Assembly: GCF_015477765.1 (NCBI RefSeq)
Contig: NZ_JADLQQ010000010.1
Coordinates: 186,001-250,000, forward strand
Direction: 5' to 3'
DNA: 64,000 bases
From: Nocardia transvalensis
Lineage (GTDB): Bacteria; Actinomycetota; Actinomycetes; Mycobacteriales; Mycobacteriaceae
The position numbers were made by a program, and so were the translations under genes. The notes below the pieces were generated by a model that was not told where the DNA came from, did no database searches, and saw only the letters and a list, made by a program, of their open reading frames with translations. How positions within the stretch are numbered: the stretch's first letter is position 1; the number at the start of each line of letters is the position of its first letter. Of this stretch, positions 1 to 8,358 are shown piece by piece.

Positions 1-660
1 GCGCACAGCTGGTGCGGATTGCTTGCGGAATTTCGGGTTGTCGGCCAAGGCACGCTCGACGGCGGTGGTGATGTGGTCGTCGAACTCGGCCGCCGACGGG
101 TCCAGGTCGGCAACGGTGGCCAGGAACGAGCGCGAGTCCAGCAGGGTGGTCGCGTCGGCGCCTGCGGCATCGGCTGCCCGATACAGGGCCAGCTCGACGC
201 GGGCGGCGCGTGCCTCGGTGGCGCGTTGGTCCGACAATGCTTGGGCCTGTTCAGCTTTCGCGGTGGCTTGGGCGAGCAGTTCGGCCGGGTCGGCGGGCAC
301 CTCGTCGGGAACCAGTCCCAACGCCTTGCCGAGAGTGCTGGCGATCTCCTCCCGGGTGCGTGCCGCAGCATCCTCGGCGGCTCTGCGGGCGGCTTGCTCC
401 GACTCGGTGACCGCGGCCTGCCATTGCTTGCGGTGACGCGCGGCTTCTGCGCGCAACTGACGCACGTACTCGGCGGGAAACACCTGCTGGGCCGGTTCGG
501 ATTCCGATTCCGGGGCGACGGTGGCGGGTTCGCCCGCCGAGTCCTCGATCTGCAGGGTAGTTGCCGTCGAGCTCGTCGAATCGTGTTCTGGCTCAGCACC
601 GGAGGCGGTGTCTGTGCTAGCGACGGTGTCGCCGACCTCGGCGGTGTCGGTGGTGGACAT
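1..660 (-). CDS. Phage scaffold-like protein, C-terminus beyond window
   Basis: An open frame runs from an ATG at 660 to the left edge without a stop; 220 residues are visible. The first 60 or so residues are acidic and rich in Thr, Ser, Ala and Glu. A long Ala/Glu/Arg-rich helical stretch with coiled-coil character follows (motifs 'VFPAEYVRQLRAEAARHRK', 'AEQAQALSDQRATEARAAR'). This is typical of tailed-phage capsid scaffold proteins, which sit just after the portal and head-morphogenesis genes, as here. The gene order terminase, portal, Mu-F, this gene supports the role. No enzymatic motif is seen. Scaffold function is inferred from composition and position. Confidence 0.75.
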   Translation of the reverse strand, partial: MSTTDTAEVGDTVASTDTASGAEPEHDSTSSTATTLQIEDSAGEPATVAPESESEPAQQVFPAEYVRQLRAEAARHRKQWQAAVTESEQAARRAAEDAAARTREEIASTLGKALGLVPDEVPADPAELLAQATAKAEQAQALSDQRATEARAARVELALYRAADAAGADATTLLDSRSFLATVADLDPSAAEFDDHITTAVERALADNPKFRKQSAPAVR

Positions 661-711
661 AGCGGGGATCAACCTTTGCGTCGTGCCGCATCGGGCGGCA
701 GGAGGGGCGCG

Positions 712-742
712 CCCCGGCTGGATCCATCGAGGACCGCCGGGG
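712..742. other. Inverted repeat between head genes
   Basis: Arms CCCCGGC (712-718) and GCCGGGG (736-742) flank a 17-base loop in the short gap between the Mu-F-like gene and the scaffold-like gene. No T-run follows on either side, so a classical terminator is unlikely. It may tune expression of the downstream head gene, or be chance in GC-rich DNA. Confidence 0.3.
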
Positions 743-810
743 ATCATGCGGTGACAACATGACCACCGGAATCCCTTGGCGGAGTTGGCTTTTCCCGAGA
801 GATCCGGCTG

Positions 811-1932
811 TCAGGAAGCAGACATGGCAGCGGTGGTGCGGGGTTGTTCGCGGTAGCGGCGACGGCGGACACCGGTGGCGGCGACGTGGGCTGCGATCTG
901 GTCGTGCAGGGCACGAATACGGTCGGCGGCAGCGGTTTCCGCGGCCGGGGTGATGGCGGCGGCGTGGCGTCGGTGCGCTGCCCGTATCGCCCGTTCCAAG
1001 GCCCGCAGCCGTTGCTCGTCGCGATACCCGCGCCGGTTGCCTGGTGCCGGTGGCGGCGGTTCTACGCCGGGACGCCACAGGCTGTGGCGGTGGCGGCAGT
1101 TGGGATGGTGCAGGCCCGCCGCTTCTGCCTCAGCCATGGTCGCGACCACGGTCTTGGTCACCATGCCGGTGCCGAACAGTGCGGGGACGGTGACCGGGCC
1201 TTTGGGTGTCGCACCGGTCAGCGACACCAGCTGGCCCTCGAACGGGCGGCACTGCGGTGCGGGGTTGGGGTGGTGGGAGATGATCACCAGGTCATGGCCC
1301 GCCGCGATCAGCCGAGCGGTGTGGCCGCGGTTGAGCGCCCGGTATACCGCTGTGCGCACCGCCATCTCGGCGTAGGTGTCGATGTGCCAGCGTCGGCCCG
1401 CGCGGTCAACGAACCCGGTGATACCGGAGTCGGCGAACCGGTCCAGCGCCTGCTGCAGCGCCTGCCGTTCAGTGACCACCCCGGTGATCACACGGCCAGT
1501 GACCTCGGCGATGATCCGCCGGTATCCGTCGTCGACGGACCGCAGAATCCTAGGGTGGGTGGCGGTGACGACGTGGATGGTGTCGGCAGCCAGCGCCTGC
1601 ACCGCGGCAGGGTCGACAGTGGAGGCGTGCCGCACCGACAGCTCTGCCGCGCGGCGGCCGAGGTCGGCTCGCGCGGCGCGGTCACCGATCGCGGCGGCGG
1701 TGTCGATCGCTGCGGTGACGGTGGCGGCGAGTTTCGGGGTCAGACCGGTGAGCAGGGTGCGGGCGGCGGAGTCGAGTGCCACCAACTGCGCTCGCTGACG
1801 GGTCGCCCAGTGCGGGGCGTCCACACCTGCTCGGGCGTGGCGGGCGACCAAACCGACCAGATGCTGCTCGGCGTCGGCGTAGATCGCAGCGACAGCAGCA
1901 GACAATCCCGCCACCTGCCGGGGCTCCATCAT
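811..1932 (-). CDS. Phage head morphogenesis protein (Mu gpF-like / minor capsid)
   Basis: 373 residues. The N-terminal two thirds is helical. The C-terminal third carries the Mu-F signature: a region 'RTAVYRALNRGHTARLIAAG', then 'HHPNPAPQCRPFEGQ' and the closing 'HHPNCRHRHSLWRPG'. Such proteins are minor head components injected or positioned at the portal vertex. The gene lies 11 bases after the portal stop and is followed by the scaffold-like gene, the usual order in actinobacterial siphophages. The start ATG at 1932 gives the full family-like length. The C-terminal 60 residues are very basic. Confidence 0.85.
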   Translation of the reverse strand: MMEPRQVAGLSAAVAAIYADAEQHLVGLVARHARAGVDAPHWATRQRAQLVALDSAARTLLTGLTPKLAATVTAAIDTAAAIGDRAARADLGRRAAELSVRHASTVDPAAVQALAADTIHVVTATHPRILRSVDDGYRRIIAEVTGRVITGVVTERQALQQALDRFADSGITGFVDRAGRRWHIDTYAEMAVRTAVYRALNRGHTARLIAAGHDLVIISHHPNPAPQCRPFEGQLVSLTGATPKGPVTVPALFGTGMVTKTVVATMAEAEAAGLHHPNCRHRHSLWRPGVEPPPPAPGNRRGYRDEQRLRALERAIRAAHRRHAAAITPAAETAAADRIRALHDQIAAHVAATGVRRRRYREQPRTTAAMSAS

Positions 1933-1943
1933 CGACTACCACC

Positions 1944-3566
1944 TCACGCCGCCAACGGCGGTGCAGCGTCGTCGGCGGGAACCGTTGCACTGGTTGCGAT
2001 GTCGTCGTCTCCGTCGCCAGGTGGTGCACCGTAATCCATTGGTGAGGGAAGGTCGGTGACCGCCGCGGCAGCCCGGTCATTGGCGATGCGTGCCACCTCG
2101 GCGTCGATTTCTTCGGTCGACCAGTCCGGATGCTGTTCGAGCACCATCTGGCGTGTCGACATCGCGTGCGCGGACGCCAACGCCGCCAACGTTGCCGCCA
2201 TCTCCGTCGGAGATTGCGCAGACCGGGTGGGGAACTTCAGTTCCGGGTCGTCGCTGAGGGTGATGCCGGTGCCGAACACGGCGGCATCGATGCGCATCGC
2301 GGTAGCCGCCAACGGACGCAGCGCGCTTTTCCAATACGAAATCTTCTTCGACCGCGTCTTTTCCGACAGCTTCTCCCGCGCATTGACCTCGGTGGCGGTC
2401 ATGACACCGACCGTGAGGGAGTTGTCGGAGAAGTTGTTCGCCGACTGCCCGGCGGCGCGCAACACGACGTTCAACAGTTCAGCAGCTGTTTGGGCGTGTT
2501 CTTGCCAGCGGATGGCGAACTGGTTGGCCTGCACTCCACCGTGACCGTCTGCGGCGGACCCGAGACCGGCACGCAAGGTGGTGAACACTGCCTGTTCGTT
2601 GTCCCATTCCGCGCCGTGGCCCGGTGCGGCGGGTTTGAGCAGGTTCTCGTCAACGAACAACCGCGCCTTACCCAACCGGATATCGCGCAGCCAACTGGTG
2701 TAGGTCTCGTCCAACGCATCGAACCATTGCTCGAGCTGATCGAAATCACTGCGCCCCAGCTGCGTCAGCCCAGGGGTGGTGCGCCACAATCGGTTCGGCC
2801 GCACATTGGGAACGTACGCTGCGGTGAGCGTCGACACACCGGTGGCGATACCGCCGTCGGCGTCGACGACATCGACCGCCCACTGTGTGTCGGGAGATTC
2901 CGAGAGCGGGATACGGCGGCCGAGACGGCTGCGGTCACCGTGATACAGCCCGTGCAGGATTCGTCCTGGTTCGTGGCGTTCGAGGTGACGCAGCACGGTG
3001 CCGTCCTCGTCGAACACGGTGGTCCAGAAGGTGACGGCGGTGAGCCGGTTGTAACGCCAGGTCGGCAGCGCCGCATCGGCGGCGACGGTGCCGAGCATGA
3101 CGTGGTCGGCAATCTGGGTGTCCCACCACAGGCGCAGATAACTGCCGCCCAGCGCGGAGCACACTTCGGCGGCCTCCAACAGGGTGGAGACGGTTTCGTC
3201 GCTGGCGAAGATGGTGTCGAGGCGTTTCTGCGCCGCGGCCCGGTCACCGACGGTGTCGTCGGCGGCGATCATCCACGTCGGTGGTTGGGAGAACAGCAGA
3301 TCGGCGCTGGCGCGGGCAAGGTCGGCGGGCGCGGGCAGGTGCAGTTTGGCGGATTGCTGGATGTCGGGGCGGCTCCAGAAGAAGCGTTGGATGCGGCCGA
3401 TGATTCCGCGTGCACCCAGGGCCGGGCGCATGGTCCCGTGTGCGGTGTAGATGGTTTCCAGGTCGGTGGTGTTGCCGGTGTACCAGGCGTTCCACACCGC
3501 CATATCCCGCTGGGCCCGATCCCATGGTTTGGGAGGCCACGTGCTGCCGTGCTCGGGCAGTGGCAC
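1944..3566 (-). CDS. Phage portal protein
   Basis: I take the GTG at 3566, preceded by a strong AAGGAGG, as the start (540 residues). A longer in-frame extension upstream overlaps another gene and lacks a ribosome site. The protein forms the dodecameric ring through which DNA enters the head. Features typical of SPP1/gp6-like portals include 'WNAWYTGN' near the N-terminus, 'IADHVMLGTVAADAALPTWR' and 'FGTGITLSDDPELKFPT' near the C-terminus. The C-terminal acidic tail (about 30 residues) is low complexity. It lies between the terminase genes and the Mu-F-like gene. Confidence 0.88.
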   Translation of the reverse strand: MPLPEHGSTWPPKPWDRAQRDMAVWNAWYTGNTTDLETIYTAHGTMRPALGARGIIGRIQRFFWSRPDIQQSAKLHLPAPADLARASADLLFSQPPTWMIAADDTVGDRAAAQKRLDTIFASDETVSTLLEAAEVCSALGGSYLRLWWDTQIADHVMLGTVAADAALPTWRYNRLTAVTFWTTVFDEDGTVLRHLERHEPGRILHGLYHGDRSRLGRRIPLSESPDTQWAVDVVDADGGIATGVSTLTAAYVPNVRPNRLWRTTPGLTQLGRSDFDQLEQWFDALDETYTSWLRDIRLGKARLFVDENLLKPAAPGHGAEWDNEQAVFTTLRAGLGSAADGHGGVQANQFAIRWQEHAQTAAELLNVVLRAAGQSANNFSDNSLTVGVMTATEVNAREKLSEKTRSKKISYWKSALRPLAATAMRIDAAVFGTGITLSDDPELKFPTRSAQSPTEMAATLAALASAHAMSTRQMVLEQHPDWSTEEIDAEVARIANDRAAAAVTDLPSPMDYGAPPGDGDDDIATSATVPADDAAPPLAA

Positions 3567-3576
3567 GAGAGCCTCC

Positions 3577-3843
3577 TTATCGCTTGGGAGTTGGCCGGGA
3601 TGTGTTGGGTCGGTTGTGTTGGGAGTGGTTGCGGCCGGGCCATACGCCGAACACCATGTGGTAGTACTCGGCGGCCAGACCGTGCACCTGGCTTTCAGGC
3701 ACGTGTTCGCGCAGCGCGGCCACCAGCGCCGTGTACGGTGTGGGGCTGGCCGCCCACTTCGCCAGGCCCTTCCCTTTCGTCCAGTAGTCGTTGAGCGCGC
3801 GCGAGGCACCGACTCCTGGCCGCGAACCCTGTCCGGCTACCAT
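3577..3843 (-). CDS. Small phage protein before the portal gene
   Basis: 88 residues starting 'MVAGQGSRPGVGASRALNDY', with a central 'GKGLAKWAASPTPYTALVAAL' and a basic C-terminus. The start ATG overlaps the stop of a tiny upstream frame (ATGGTAG), and its own stop is 10 bases before the portal GTG, so it belongs to the same late operon. Small proteins of this kind often sit directly upstream of actinobacteriophage portal genes. No function is known to me. Confidence 0.7.
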   Translation of the reverse strand: MVAGQGSRPGVGASRALNDYWTKGKGLAKWAASPTPYTALVAALREHVPESQVHGLAAEYYHMVFGVWPGRNHSQHNRPNTSRPTPKR

Positions 3844-3998
3844 CGCTCCCCCGCCACGGTGCCGGTGTGGGTGAGGACGGGAACAGACGGCACGGCTGGT
3901 ACGACACCGACGCGGCGGTGAGCCCGTGGTGGTGTTCCTAGGGTCGGGTCGAGTCGTCGCGCCAGGCGGAACAATGTGCGGGCCAACCGGTTCCGCAT
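3837..3998 (-). CDS. Tiny basic phage protein (53 aa)
   Basis: ATG at 3998 is preceded by GAGGGGGG at good spacing. The product starts 'MRNRLARTLFRLARRLDPTL' and is Arg-rich. Its TAG stop overlaps the ATG of the next late gene, indicating translational coupling. No similarity is recognised. The overlap and ribosome site are the evidence that it is real. Confidence 0.5.
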   Translation of the reverse strand: MRNRLARTLFRLARRLDPTLGTPPRAHRRVGVVPAVPSVPVLTHTGTVAGERW

Positions 3999-4035
3999 CC
4001 GATCCCCCCTCTGTTTTCGTCGCTGTGGACCGGCA

Positions 4036-4068
4036 CCGCAGGCGGAGGTATCGACACTCCGCCTGCGG
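4036..4068. other. Strong hairpin between terminase and portal gene groups
   Basis: A perfect 12-bp stem (CCGCAGGCGGAG at 4036-4047, complement at 4057-4068) with a 9-base loop lies in the gap downstream of terL. There is no T-run on the leftward strand, so it is not a standard intrinsic terminator. It could be an attenuator or mRNA-processing/stability structure in the late operon. Confidence 0.45.
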
Positions 4069-4148
4069 GCCGGCTATTCAGTTGTCACGGCACAAGTTGA
4101 ACGTCCCGGGTGCCGTTCCGGGAGTCATGGTTGCTGTCGCTGTCGCTG

Positions 4149-5456
4149 TCACCGAGGTGGTGACGGGGATGCTGCGCCGTCTGTCGTGTGTGCGGTGAGG
4201 TCCACGTATGGCCGCCACCGCTTTTCGGTGGTGACGATCACGTAGCGGGCCGCGTCGAGTGAATGATCGGCGGTCTTGATCGGGGCGTCGCGGCCGTGTG
4301 CGGTCGCCGTCGTGTCCCAGGTGTAGCCGGTGACCTCGGCGAGGAAGCCTGCGCACCGCTTCGTGACACGCAGCCGTCCGGCCGCCAGTAGGGAGGCTGT
4401 CAACCGGATGCCGTAGAGCACGTCGTTGTCGGCCGCATGGGTTACCACACCGTCGGCGAGCAGTTGTACGCGGAAGCTGGCGGCAGCAGGGTCGACGATC
4501 ACGGTGTCACAGCCGAGGTGTGGGCTGGAGGCGACCGGCAGGTGCGGCGAGGCCAGCCAGGAGCGAATCCCGTGCGACAGTTGGCCGTCGGTCCAGCGCG
4601 CCTGGTCGTCACGGGCCTCGTACCGCCATTCGTCGACCAGGTACAGCACACCGTCCGCACCGAGGGTGAGCATCAGCGCGGCCGTGGCGTTGGTGGTGCC
4701 GTAGTCGATGCCGACACCGAGCACCGTGTGCATGGGTGGCAGCGCATCCCAGCTGATGATGTGCCGGTTGTCGTTCCACATGTCGTAGATCGCGCCATCG
4801 CCGCCGACCCATGCGCCGTCGATGAACCTCCGGTACCACAGTCCGGTGTATTCGGCCTTGATGGCGCTTTTGTAACTGTCGGTTAACGACGGGTTGTCGT
4901 CGAGGGTGAAGTGGAACACCCGCCAGTCCGGCAGTTCGGTGACCCGGTCCAGGTAGTCGGTTTTCAGCCAGTGGCTGGGTGAGTCGGGGTTGGTGGTGCC
5001 GAACAGTTGCGCACCGTCAACGGACATGCGGCCCAACAGTTGTTTGAAGAAGCCCACGTCGAGCACGGTGACCTCGTCGCAGAACGCGAGCTGGATGGTC
5101 ATGCCGCGGATCTTGTTTTCGCTTTTGGCGTCGTGGGCGCCGACGATGTGGACGGTCCGGCCGAATATCCTTGCCGTGGACGCACCTTGCCGGTAGTGGA
5201 TATGTGGGCTGAACATCCTGAACGCGGGATGGGTTGCCAGCGGTTCGAAGACGTTGCGGTAGATCGCGTCACGGTTCTTGCCAACGATCACGATCGCGCC
5301 GACCGGTCCGGCGTCGCGGATCTTCTTCAGCATCAACCAGGTCCACGAGAATGACTTGCCGCTGCGGATCGCGCCGACGAACATGTTTACCCGGCCGGTC
5401 GCGCCCGCATACGAGGTGATCTGCTTGGCGCTCATCCCCGGTGAGGGGGCGGTCAC
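4149..5456 (-). CDS. terL: Phage terminase large subunit (PBSX/XtmB type)
   Basis: 435 residues. It is the packaging motor ATPase and nuclease. Walker A is 'GAIRSGKSFSW' near residue 29. The Walker B acidic region is 'IQLAFCDEVT' near 120, and a coupling motif 'FGTTNPDS' lies near 150. The C-terminal RNase H-like nuclease shows its acidic residues in 'GVGIDYGTTNATAAL', 'CDTVIVDPAAASF' and 'KTADHSLDAARYVI'. The start overlaps the stop of the small-subunit gene. The length and motif set fit an intact PBSX-like enzyme (Terminase_3). Confidence 0.93.
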   Translation of the reverse strand: MTAPSPGMSAKQITSYAGATGRVNMFVGAIRSGKSFSWTWLMLKKIRDAGPVGAIVIVGKNRDAIYRNVFEPLATHPAFRMFSPHIHYRQGASTARIFGRTVHIVGAHDAKSENKIRGMTIQLAFCDEVTVLDVGFFKQLLGRMSVDGAQLFGTTNPDSPSHWLKTDYLDRVTELPDWRVFHFTLDDNPSLTDSYKSAIKAEYTGLWYRRFIDGAWVGGDGAIYDMWNDNRHIISWDALPPMHTVLGVGIDYGTTNATAALMLTLGADGVLYLVDEWRYEARDDQARWTDGQLSHGIRSWLASPHLPVASSPHLGCDTVIVDPAAASFRVQLLADGVVTHAADNDVLYGIRLTASLLAAGRLRVTKRCAGFLAEVTGYTWDTTATAHGRDAPIKTADHSLDAARYVIVTTEKRWRPYVDLTAHTTDGAASPSPPR

Positions 5457-5884
5457 TGTTGTGTCGGGGTGTCGGTGATCTGCTCGGCCGCCGACACGAT
5501 CGCAGCGTGCAGGCTGTCGAGCGCGTGGCGCGCCTCGTGGCCGGTGTCTGCTGGTGAGGTGTTGTCCAGGCCAAGGTATTTCGCGCGCCGGTCCATGATC
5601 TTCAACGCCGCCAGCACAGCTTTCACGTCTCCGCGTACCGCTGTGGGGTAGAGCCCGAGCAGCATCGCGTCGAGGCGATGCAGTTCCATGTCCAGGACTG
5701 CTTGTGCGGGCTCGCGTTTGATCTCGGCGAGCGCTTCGGCGACGTCGCGGTGGGCGGTGGTTTTGGAGACACCGAGTTTGTCGGCAATCGCGCGGATCGT
5801 CGCGCCGGCCAACCGGAGGTTGAGTGCCTTTTCCTGGCGTTGGGCTCGTTCGATCGCTGTTCTGCTCGTTTTGGACCGTGCCAC
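5453..5884 (-). CDS. terS: Phage terminase small subunit
   Basis: 143 residues. An N-terminal HTH is clear ('GATIRAIADKLGVSKTTAHR', about residues 28-47), followed by a helical oligomerisation part and 'DRRAKYLGLD', a motif common in actinobacterial small terminases and terminase-like HTH proteins. It recognises packaging sites and feeds DNA to TerL. Its stop overlaps the terL start, so the two are translationally coupled. Inverted repeats upstream (6016-6156) could be the cognate site. Confidence 0.85.
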   Translation of the reverse strand: MARSKTSRTAIERAQRQEKALNLRLAGATIRAIADKLGVSKTTAHRDVAEALAEIKREPAQAVLDMELHRLDAMLLGLYPTAVRGDVKAVLAALKIMDRRAKYLGLDNTSPADTGHEARHALDSLHAAIVSAAEQITDTPTQQ

Positions 5885-6015
5885 GACGCGCGCCTCCTAC
5901 AGGCTCCGGGGAGCAACGCGGCGGGCGTGCTCAGAGTTCTGGTCGAGGAGTGTGTGTCCCGGTGCCGGAAATTCGTTGGGTCGGTAGGTTGTGCGGCGAC
6001 GGGTGATGTCGAAGG

Positions 6016-6156
6016 CCCCAACCCCGGTTCCTCCGGTGCTTCACCGTCTTGCGCAGCGCTGGCACGGTGCGCGCGGAATCACTCGGGTCCGGGGTTGGGG
6101 CTGGCGCCCGCGACTGCGACCGCCGCAGGGTCGGGGGCTGGCGGGAGTCGCGGGCG
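6016..6156. other. Two nested sets of perfect inverted repeats upstream of terS
   Basis: In the 418-base gap between terS and the next upstream small gene, CCCCAACCCCGG (6016-6027) pairs perfectly with CCGGGGTTGGGG (6089-6100). CGCCCGCGACT (6105-6115) pairs with AGTCGCGGGCG (6146-6156). No supported gene lies in 5885-6302. The position just before terS is where packaging (cos/pac) or late-promoter regulatory sites are often found. Function is inferred only. Confidence 0.45.
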
Positions 6157-6302
6157 GGTGTGGTGCGGCAGGCTCTGCCCGGCAATCAGGGCAATTGTTG
6201 TGTGTCCGGGGGCATGCCGCAGTCTCGGTGAGATCAAGGTCGTCCGACAGCGATGGTCGTCGTGGTCGACCCGTCTCTGTAGTTATCGAAACATCGTCTG
6301 GG

Positions 6303-6473
6303 TCAGCGCAATCCGATGTTCGGTGCGCCTGGCGGGGGTTGTGGGCGAGGACGGTGTCGCGAGGGCAGGTGCAGGGCTCGCCACACGGGCGGTACGTACC
6401 GGAACCCGGTGTAGGGGTCCAGCCAGGGGACGCCCAGGCGTTCGAATCCGTTCAGCAGATGCAGCGCCGTCAC
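6303..6473 (-). CDS. Small phage protein (56 aa), coupled
   Basis: The GTG at 6473 overlaps the TGA of the preceding small gene. The product begins 'MTALHLLNGFERLGVPWLDP', contains 'YTGFRYVPPVWRALHLP' and ends with a Pro/Arg-rich tail. The tight overlap supports translation. It is not recognised. It leads into the inverted-repeat region ahead of terS. Confidence 0.5.
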   Translation of the reverse strand: MTALHLLNGFERLGVPWLDPYTGFRYVPPVWRALHLPSRHRPRPQPPPGAPNIGLR

Positions 6474-6643
6474 CGCGACCGCAGCGTGGTGAGAACGGGG
6501 TGCTTGTTCAGCCAGCGGTCGAACGCGTGCGACAGTAGCTGATCCTCGCCTGCGGTGAGTTCGTGAGCGAGCGTCAGGCCGACCAAGACCGCGACGGCGG
6601 TTTCACCGGTCAGCGTGTTGCCCGCCCTGCGTGTGCGGCTCAC
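6470..6643 (-). CDS. Small phage protein, DUF7427-like
   Basis: 57 residues from a GTG at 6643 that overlaps the TGA of the upstream gene. The sequence has 'LTGETAVAVLVGLTLAHELT', then 'LLSHAFDRWLNKHPV'. This pattern resembles small actinobacteriophage proteins labelled DUF7427 (E/L-rich helix, then 'LS..vDrwl..hP'). The family label is from memory and function is unknown. It is part of a three-gene overlapping chain. Confidence 0.6.
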   Translation of the reverse strand: MSRTRRAGNTLTGETAVAVLVGLTLAHELTAGEDQLLSHAFDRWLNKHPVLTTLRSR

Positions 6644-6849
6644 AGTTCCTCGTCGTCTTCGTCTTGCAGCGCGGCGTCGGTAGCCAGCTGCAGGAACCCG
6701 TAGGCGAGCATCCCCAGCGATTCGATCAGCGGCAGATCATCACCGTTGGCGTCGAGCGCTGACACCGCAACTGCGTCGCTGCCGTCGTCGCGGATGACAC
6801 GGTCGATCACGATCCGGCCAAGCTTCAACGGCTGAGGCACGATACGCAT
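6640..6849 (-). CDS. Small acidic phage protein
   Basis: 69 residues from the ATG at 6849, chosen because GGAG lies just upstream; a longer frame extends to 6903 without a good ribosome site. The sequence begins 'MRIVPQPLKLGRIVIDRVIR' and ends in an acidic 'DEDDEEL'. It is the first gene of the leftward run. Function is unknown. Confidence 0.6.
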   Translation of the reverse strand: MRIVPQPLKLGRIVIDRVIRDDGSDAVAVSALDANGDDLPLIESLGMLAYGFLQLATDAALQDEDDEEL

Positions 6850-6903
6850 CCCAATCTCCGGTTCCGATATGCGAACCCGACCACAAGGGTTGCGCACAAC
6901 CAC

Positions 6904-7087
6904 TGCTCACCATCGGGGTCAGACTGTCGCCTACGGCGTGCAGCCTAACCCAGGATGTGTGACAGAACCGGAGTGTTGACCAACATCATCAGCCTGCGCA
7001 ACCATCGTCGCCATAGTGCGTAATCCTGCGTAAGTTTGTGGTCGTGCGGGACCTGCCAGCCCCGCCCACCCCGGAAGGACCCCCACG
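6904..7087. promoter_or_regulatory. Divergent control region between leftward and rightward phage genes
   Basis: This gap separates leftward and rightward transcription units, so it must hold both promoters. A TTGACC-like -35 candidate lies at 6976-6981. A direct repeat TGCGTAA occurs at 7017-7023 and 7027-7033. 'GGAAGGAC' ahead of the 7088 ATG is a good ribosome site. Exact promoters cannot be fixed by eye. Confidence 0.4.
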
Positions 7088-7270
7088 ATGCACGCACTGT
7101 TCATCCACGACGGCACCGCCACCGAAGTCGCCGCCATCACCGGCTATCAGCTGACCCGCAACGGATCCCGCGCCGACATCACCCTCACCACCGGCCGCCG
7201 CGTCACAGCCCACCAGGACCACATCCTGCTCACCCCTCGAATCCTCACCGACGAGGAAGCAGCCGCCTGA
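7088..7270 (+). CDS. Small accessory protein (60 aa)
   Basis: The sequence begins 'MHALFIHDGTATEVAAITGY', with alternating beta-like segments and an acidic end. It is preceded by GGAAGGAC at suitable spacing. It is the first gene of a rightward row of small genes typical of phage or plasmid accessory regions. The function is unrecognised. Confidence 0.6.
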   Translation: MHALFIHDGTATEVAAITGYQLTRNGSRADITLTTGRRVTAHQDHILLTPRILTDEEAAA

Positions 7271-7330
7271 ACAACCACAAGCGCGGACAGCCACAGCGGC
7301 CCCATCCACCTTCAATCGGCAAGGAACCCA

Positions 7331-7738
7331 ATGACGATCACCCCACACCGCCGTCCAAAGTCAGCTTATCCAAGATTCGACGATCGCGATCACACTCTTG
7401 TCACCGAGCGGTTGAACAAACGCCACCAGGCAACCACCCCTCTGGTCGGCGACTGGATCGACTTCGCCGACGGCATTCGTCGCCGTATCTCCTACATCTG
7501 GGGCGACGAAGACGCACAAACCTCAGACCGCGGCAGCTATTACCTGCTGCCCAATGGCGACATGAATTTCAGCGGTTCCTTGTATCCCTCGATTCCACTG
7601 GCCAGCCTCACCAACACCGGTACCACCCGGCCCGGCAGCGCGTGGATCTTCCACCACGGCCACGCCTGCGCCCACAACGGCGTCGACTTCGACATCCCGG
7701 TCCGCGTCTACACCACCACGCTGTCCGCACCGAAATAG
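7331..7738 (+). CDS. Hypothetical protein (135 aa)
   Basis: The sequence has 'LVGDWIDFADGIRRRISYIW', 'GSYYLLPNGDMNFSGSLYPS' and 'WIFHHGHACAHNGVDFDIPV', reading like a compact beta-rich domain with a His/Cys cluster (HHGHACAH). I recall similar uncharacterised proteins in actinobacteria but no function. It follows GCAAGGA at 5-6 bases from the ATG. Neighbours are other small unknown genes on the same strand. Confidence 0.65.
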   Translation: MTITPHRRPKSAYPRFDDRDHTLVTERLNKRHQATTPLVGDWIDFADGIRRRISYIWGDEDAQTSDRGSYYLLPNGDMNFSGSLYPSIPLASLTNTGTTRPGSAWIFHHGHACAHNGVDFDIPVRVYTTTLSAPK

Positions 7739-7790
7739 CCGCTCACCCAACACGAGCCTGCCAGCTCGCACATCCCGGAAGGAAACCACT

Positions 7791-8330
7791 ATGGGCCAGT
7801 ACTACAAGGCCGTCCTGCTCGCCGACGACACCGACGAGATCAGCACCTATCTGGAGTCGTGGGACTACGACTCCGGCACCAAGCTGATGGAACACTCATG
7901 GATCGGCAACGCATTCGTCGAGGCCGTCGAAAAACTGCTGAGCACACAGACACGCGTGGTGTGGGCCGGTGACTACGCCGACGCCGAACCCGACAACATC
8001 AGCCCGACGAACCTGTACAGCCGGACGAGGGCGGCGGTGAAGGCGAGCCCACTACCCGCTTGTGCGGTCGGCCGTTATGTCATCAACCACGACAAGCATC
8101 TCTACGTCGACAAGGCGACCGTCTTGGCCAACAGGCACGGCTACCGGATCCATCCGCTGCCGATCCTTACGGTCGAAGGCAACGGACGCGGAGGCGGTGA
8201 CCTGCACGCACACAGAACATCCGGCGAGTTCTCCGTCGTCGGAACATGGGCCCGAGATCGCATCACAATCAGCGACACCGCGCCCGACAGCTATGAGCAG
8301 CTGCCGTTCGACCTCATCGAGCATTGGTGA
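7791..8330 (+). CDS. Hypothetical protein (179 aa)
   Basis: The sequence starts 'MGQYYKAVLLADDTDEISTY' after a GGAAGGAAA ribosome site. It contains 'HSWIGNAFVEAVEKLL', 'VVWAGDYADAEPDN' and 'YVINHDKHLYVDKATV', a pattern shared by uncharacterised accessory-genome proteins. It is soluble, with no signal or membrane segment. Function is unknown. It lies 52 bases after the preceding small gene in the same orientation. Confidence 0.7.
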   Translation: MGQYYKAVLLADDTDEISTYLESWDYDSGTKLMEHSWIGNAFVEAVEKLLSTQTRVVWAGDYADAEPDNISPTNLYSRTRAAVKASPLPACAVGRYVINHDKHLYVDKATVLANRHGYRIHPLPILTVEGNGRGGGDLHAHRTSGEFSVVGTWARDRITISDTAPDSYEQLPFDLIEHW

Positions 8331-8358
8331 ATGGGCGGAATCGAAAGAGACACAACCG

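Noticed and set aside
19..762. 247-residue open frame on the plus strand
   Set aside because: Shadow of the scaffold-like gene read from the other strand; composition is Gly/Arg-rich nonsense and no ribosome site.
2130..3794. 554-residue plus-strand frame
   Set aside because: Antisense to the portal gene, which has clear family motifs; GC-rich DNA creates long antisense frames.
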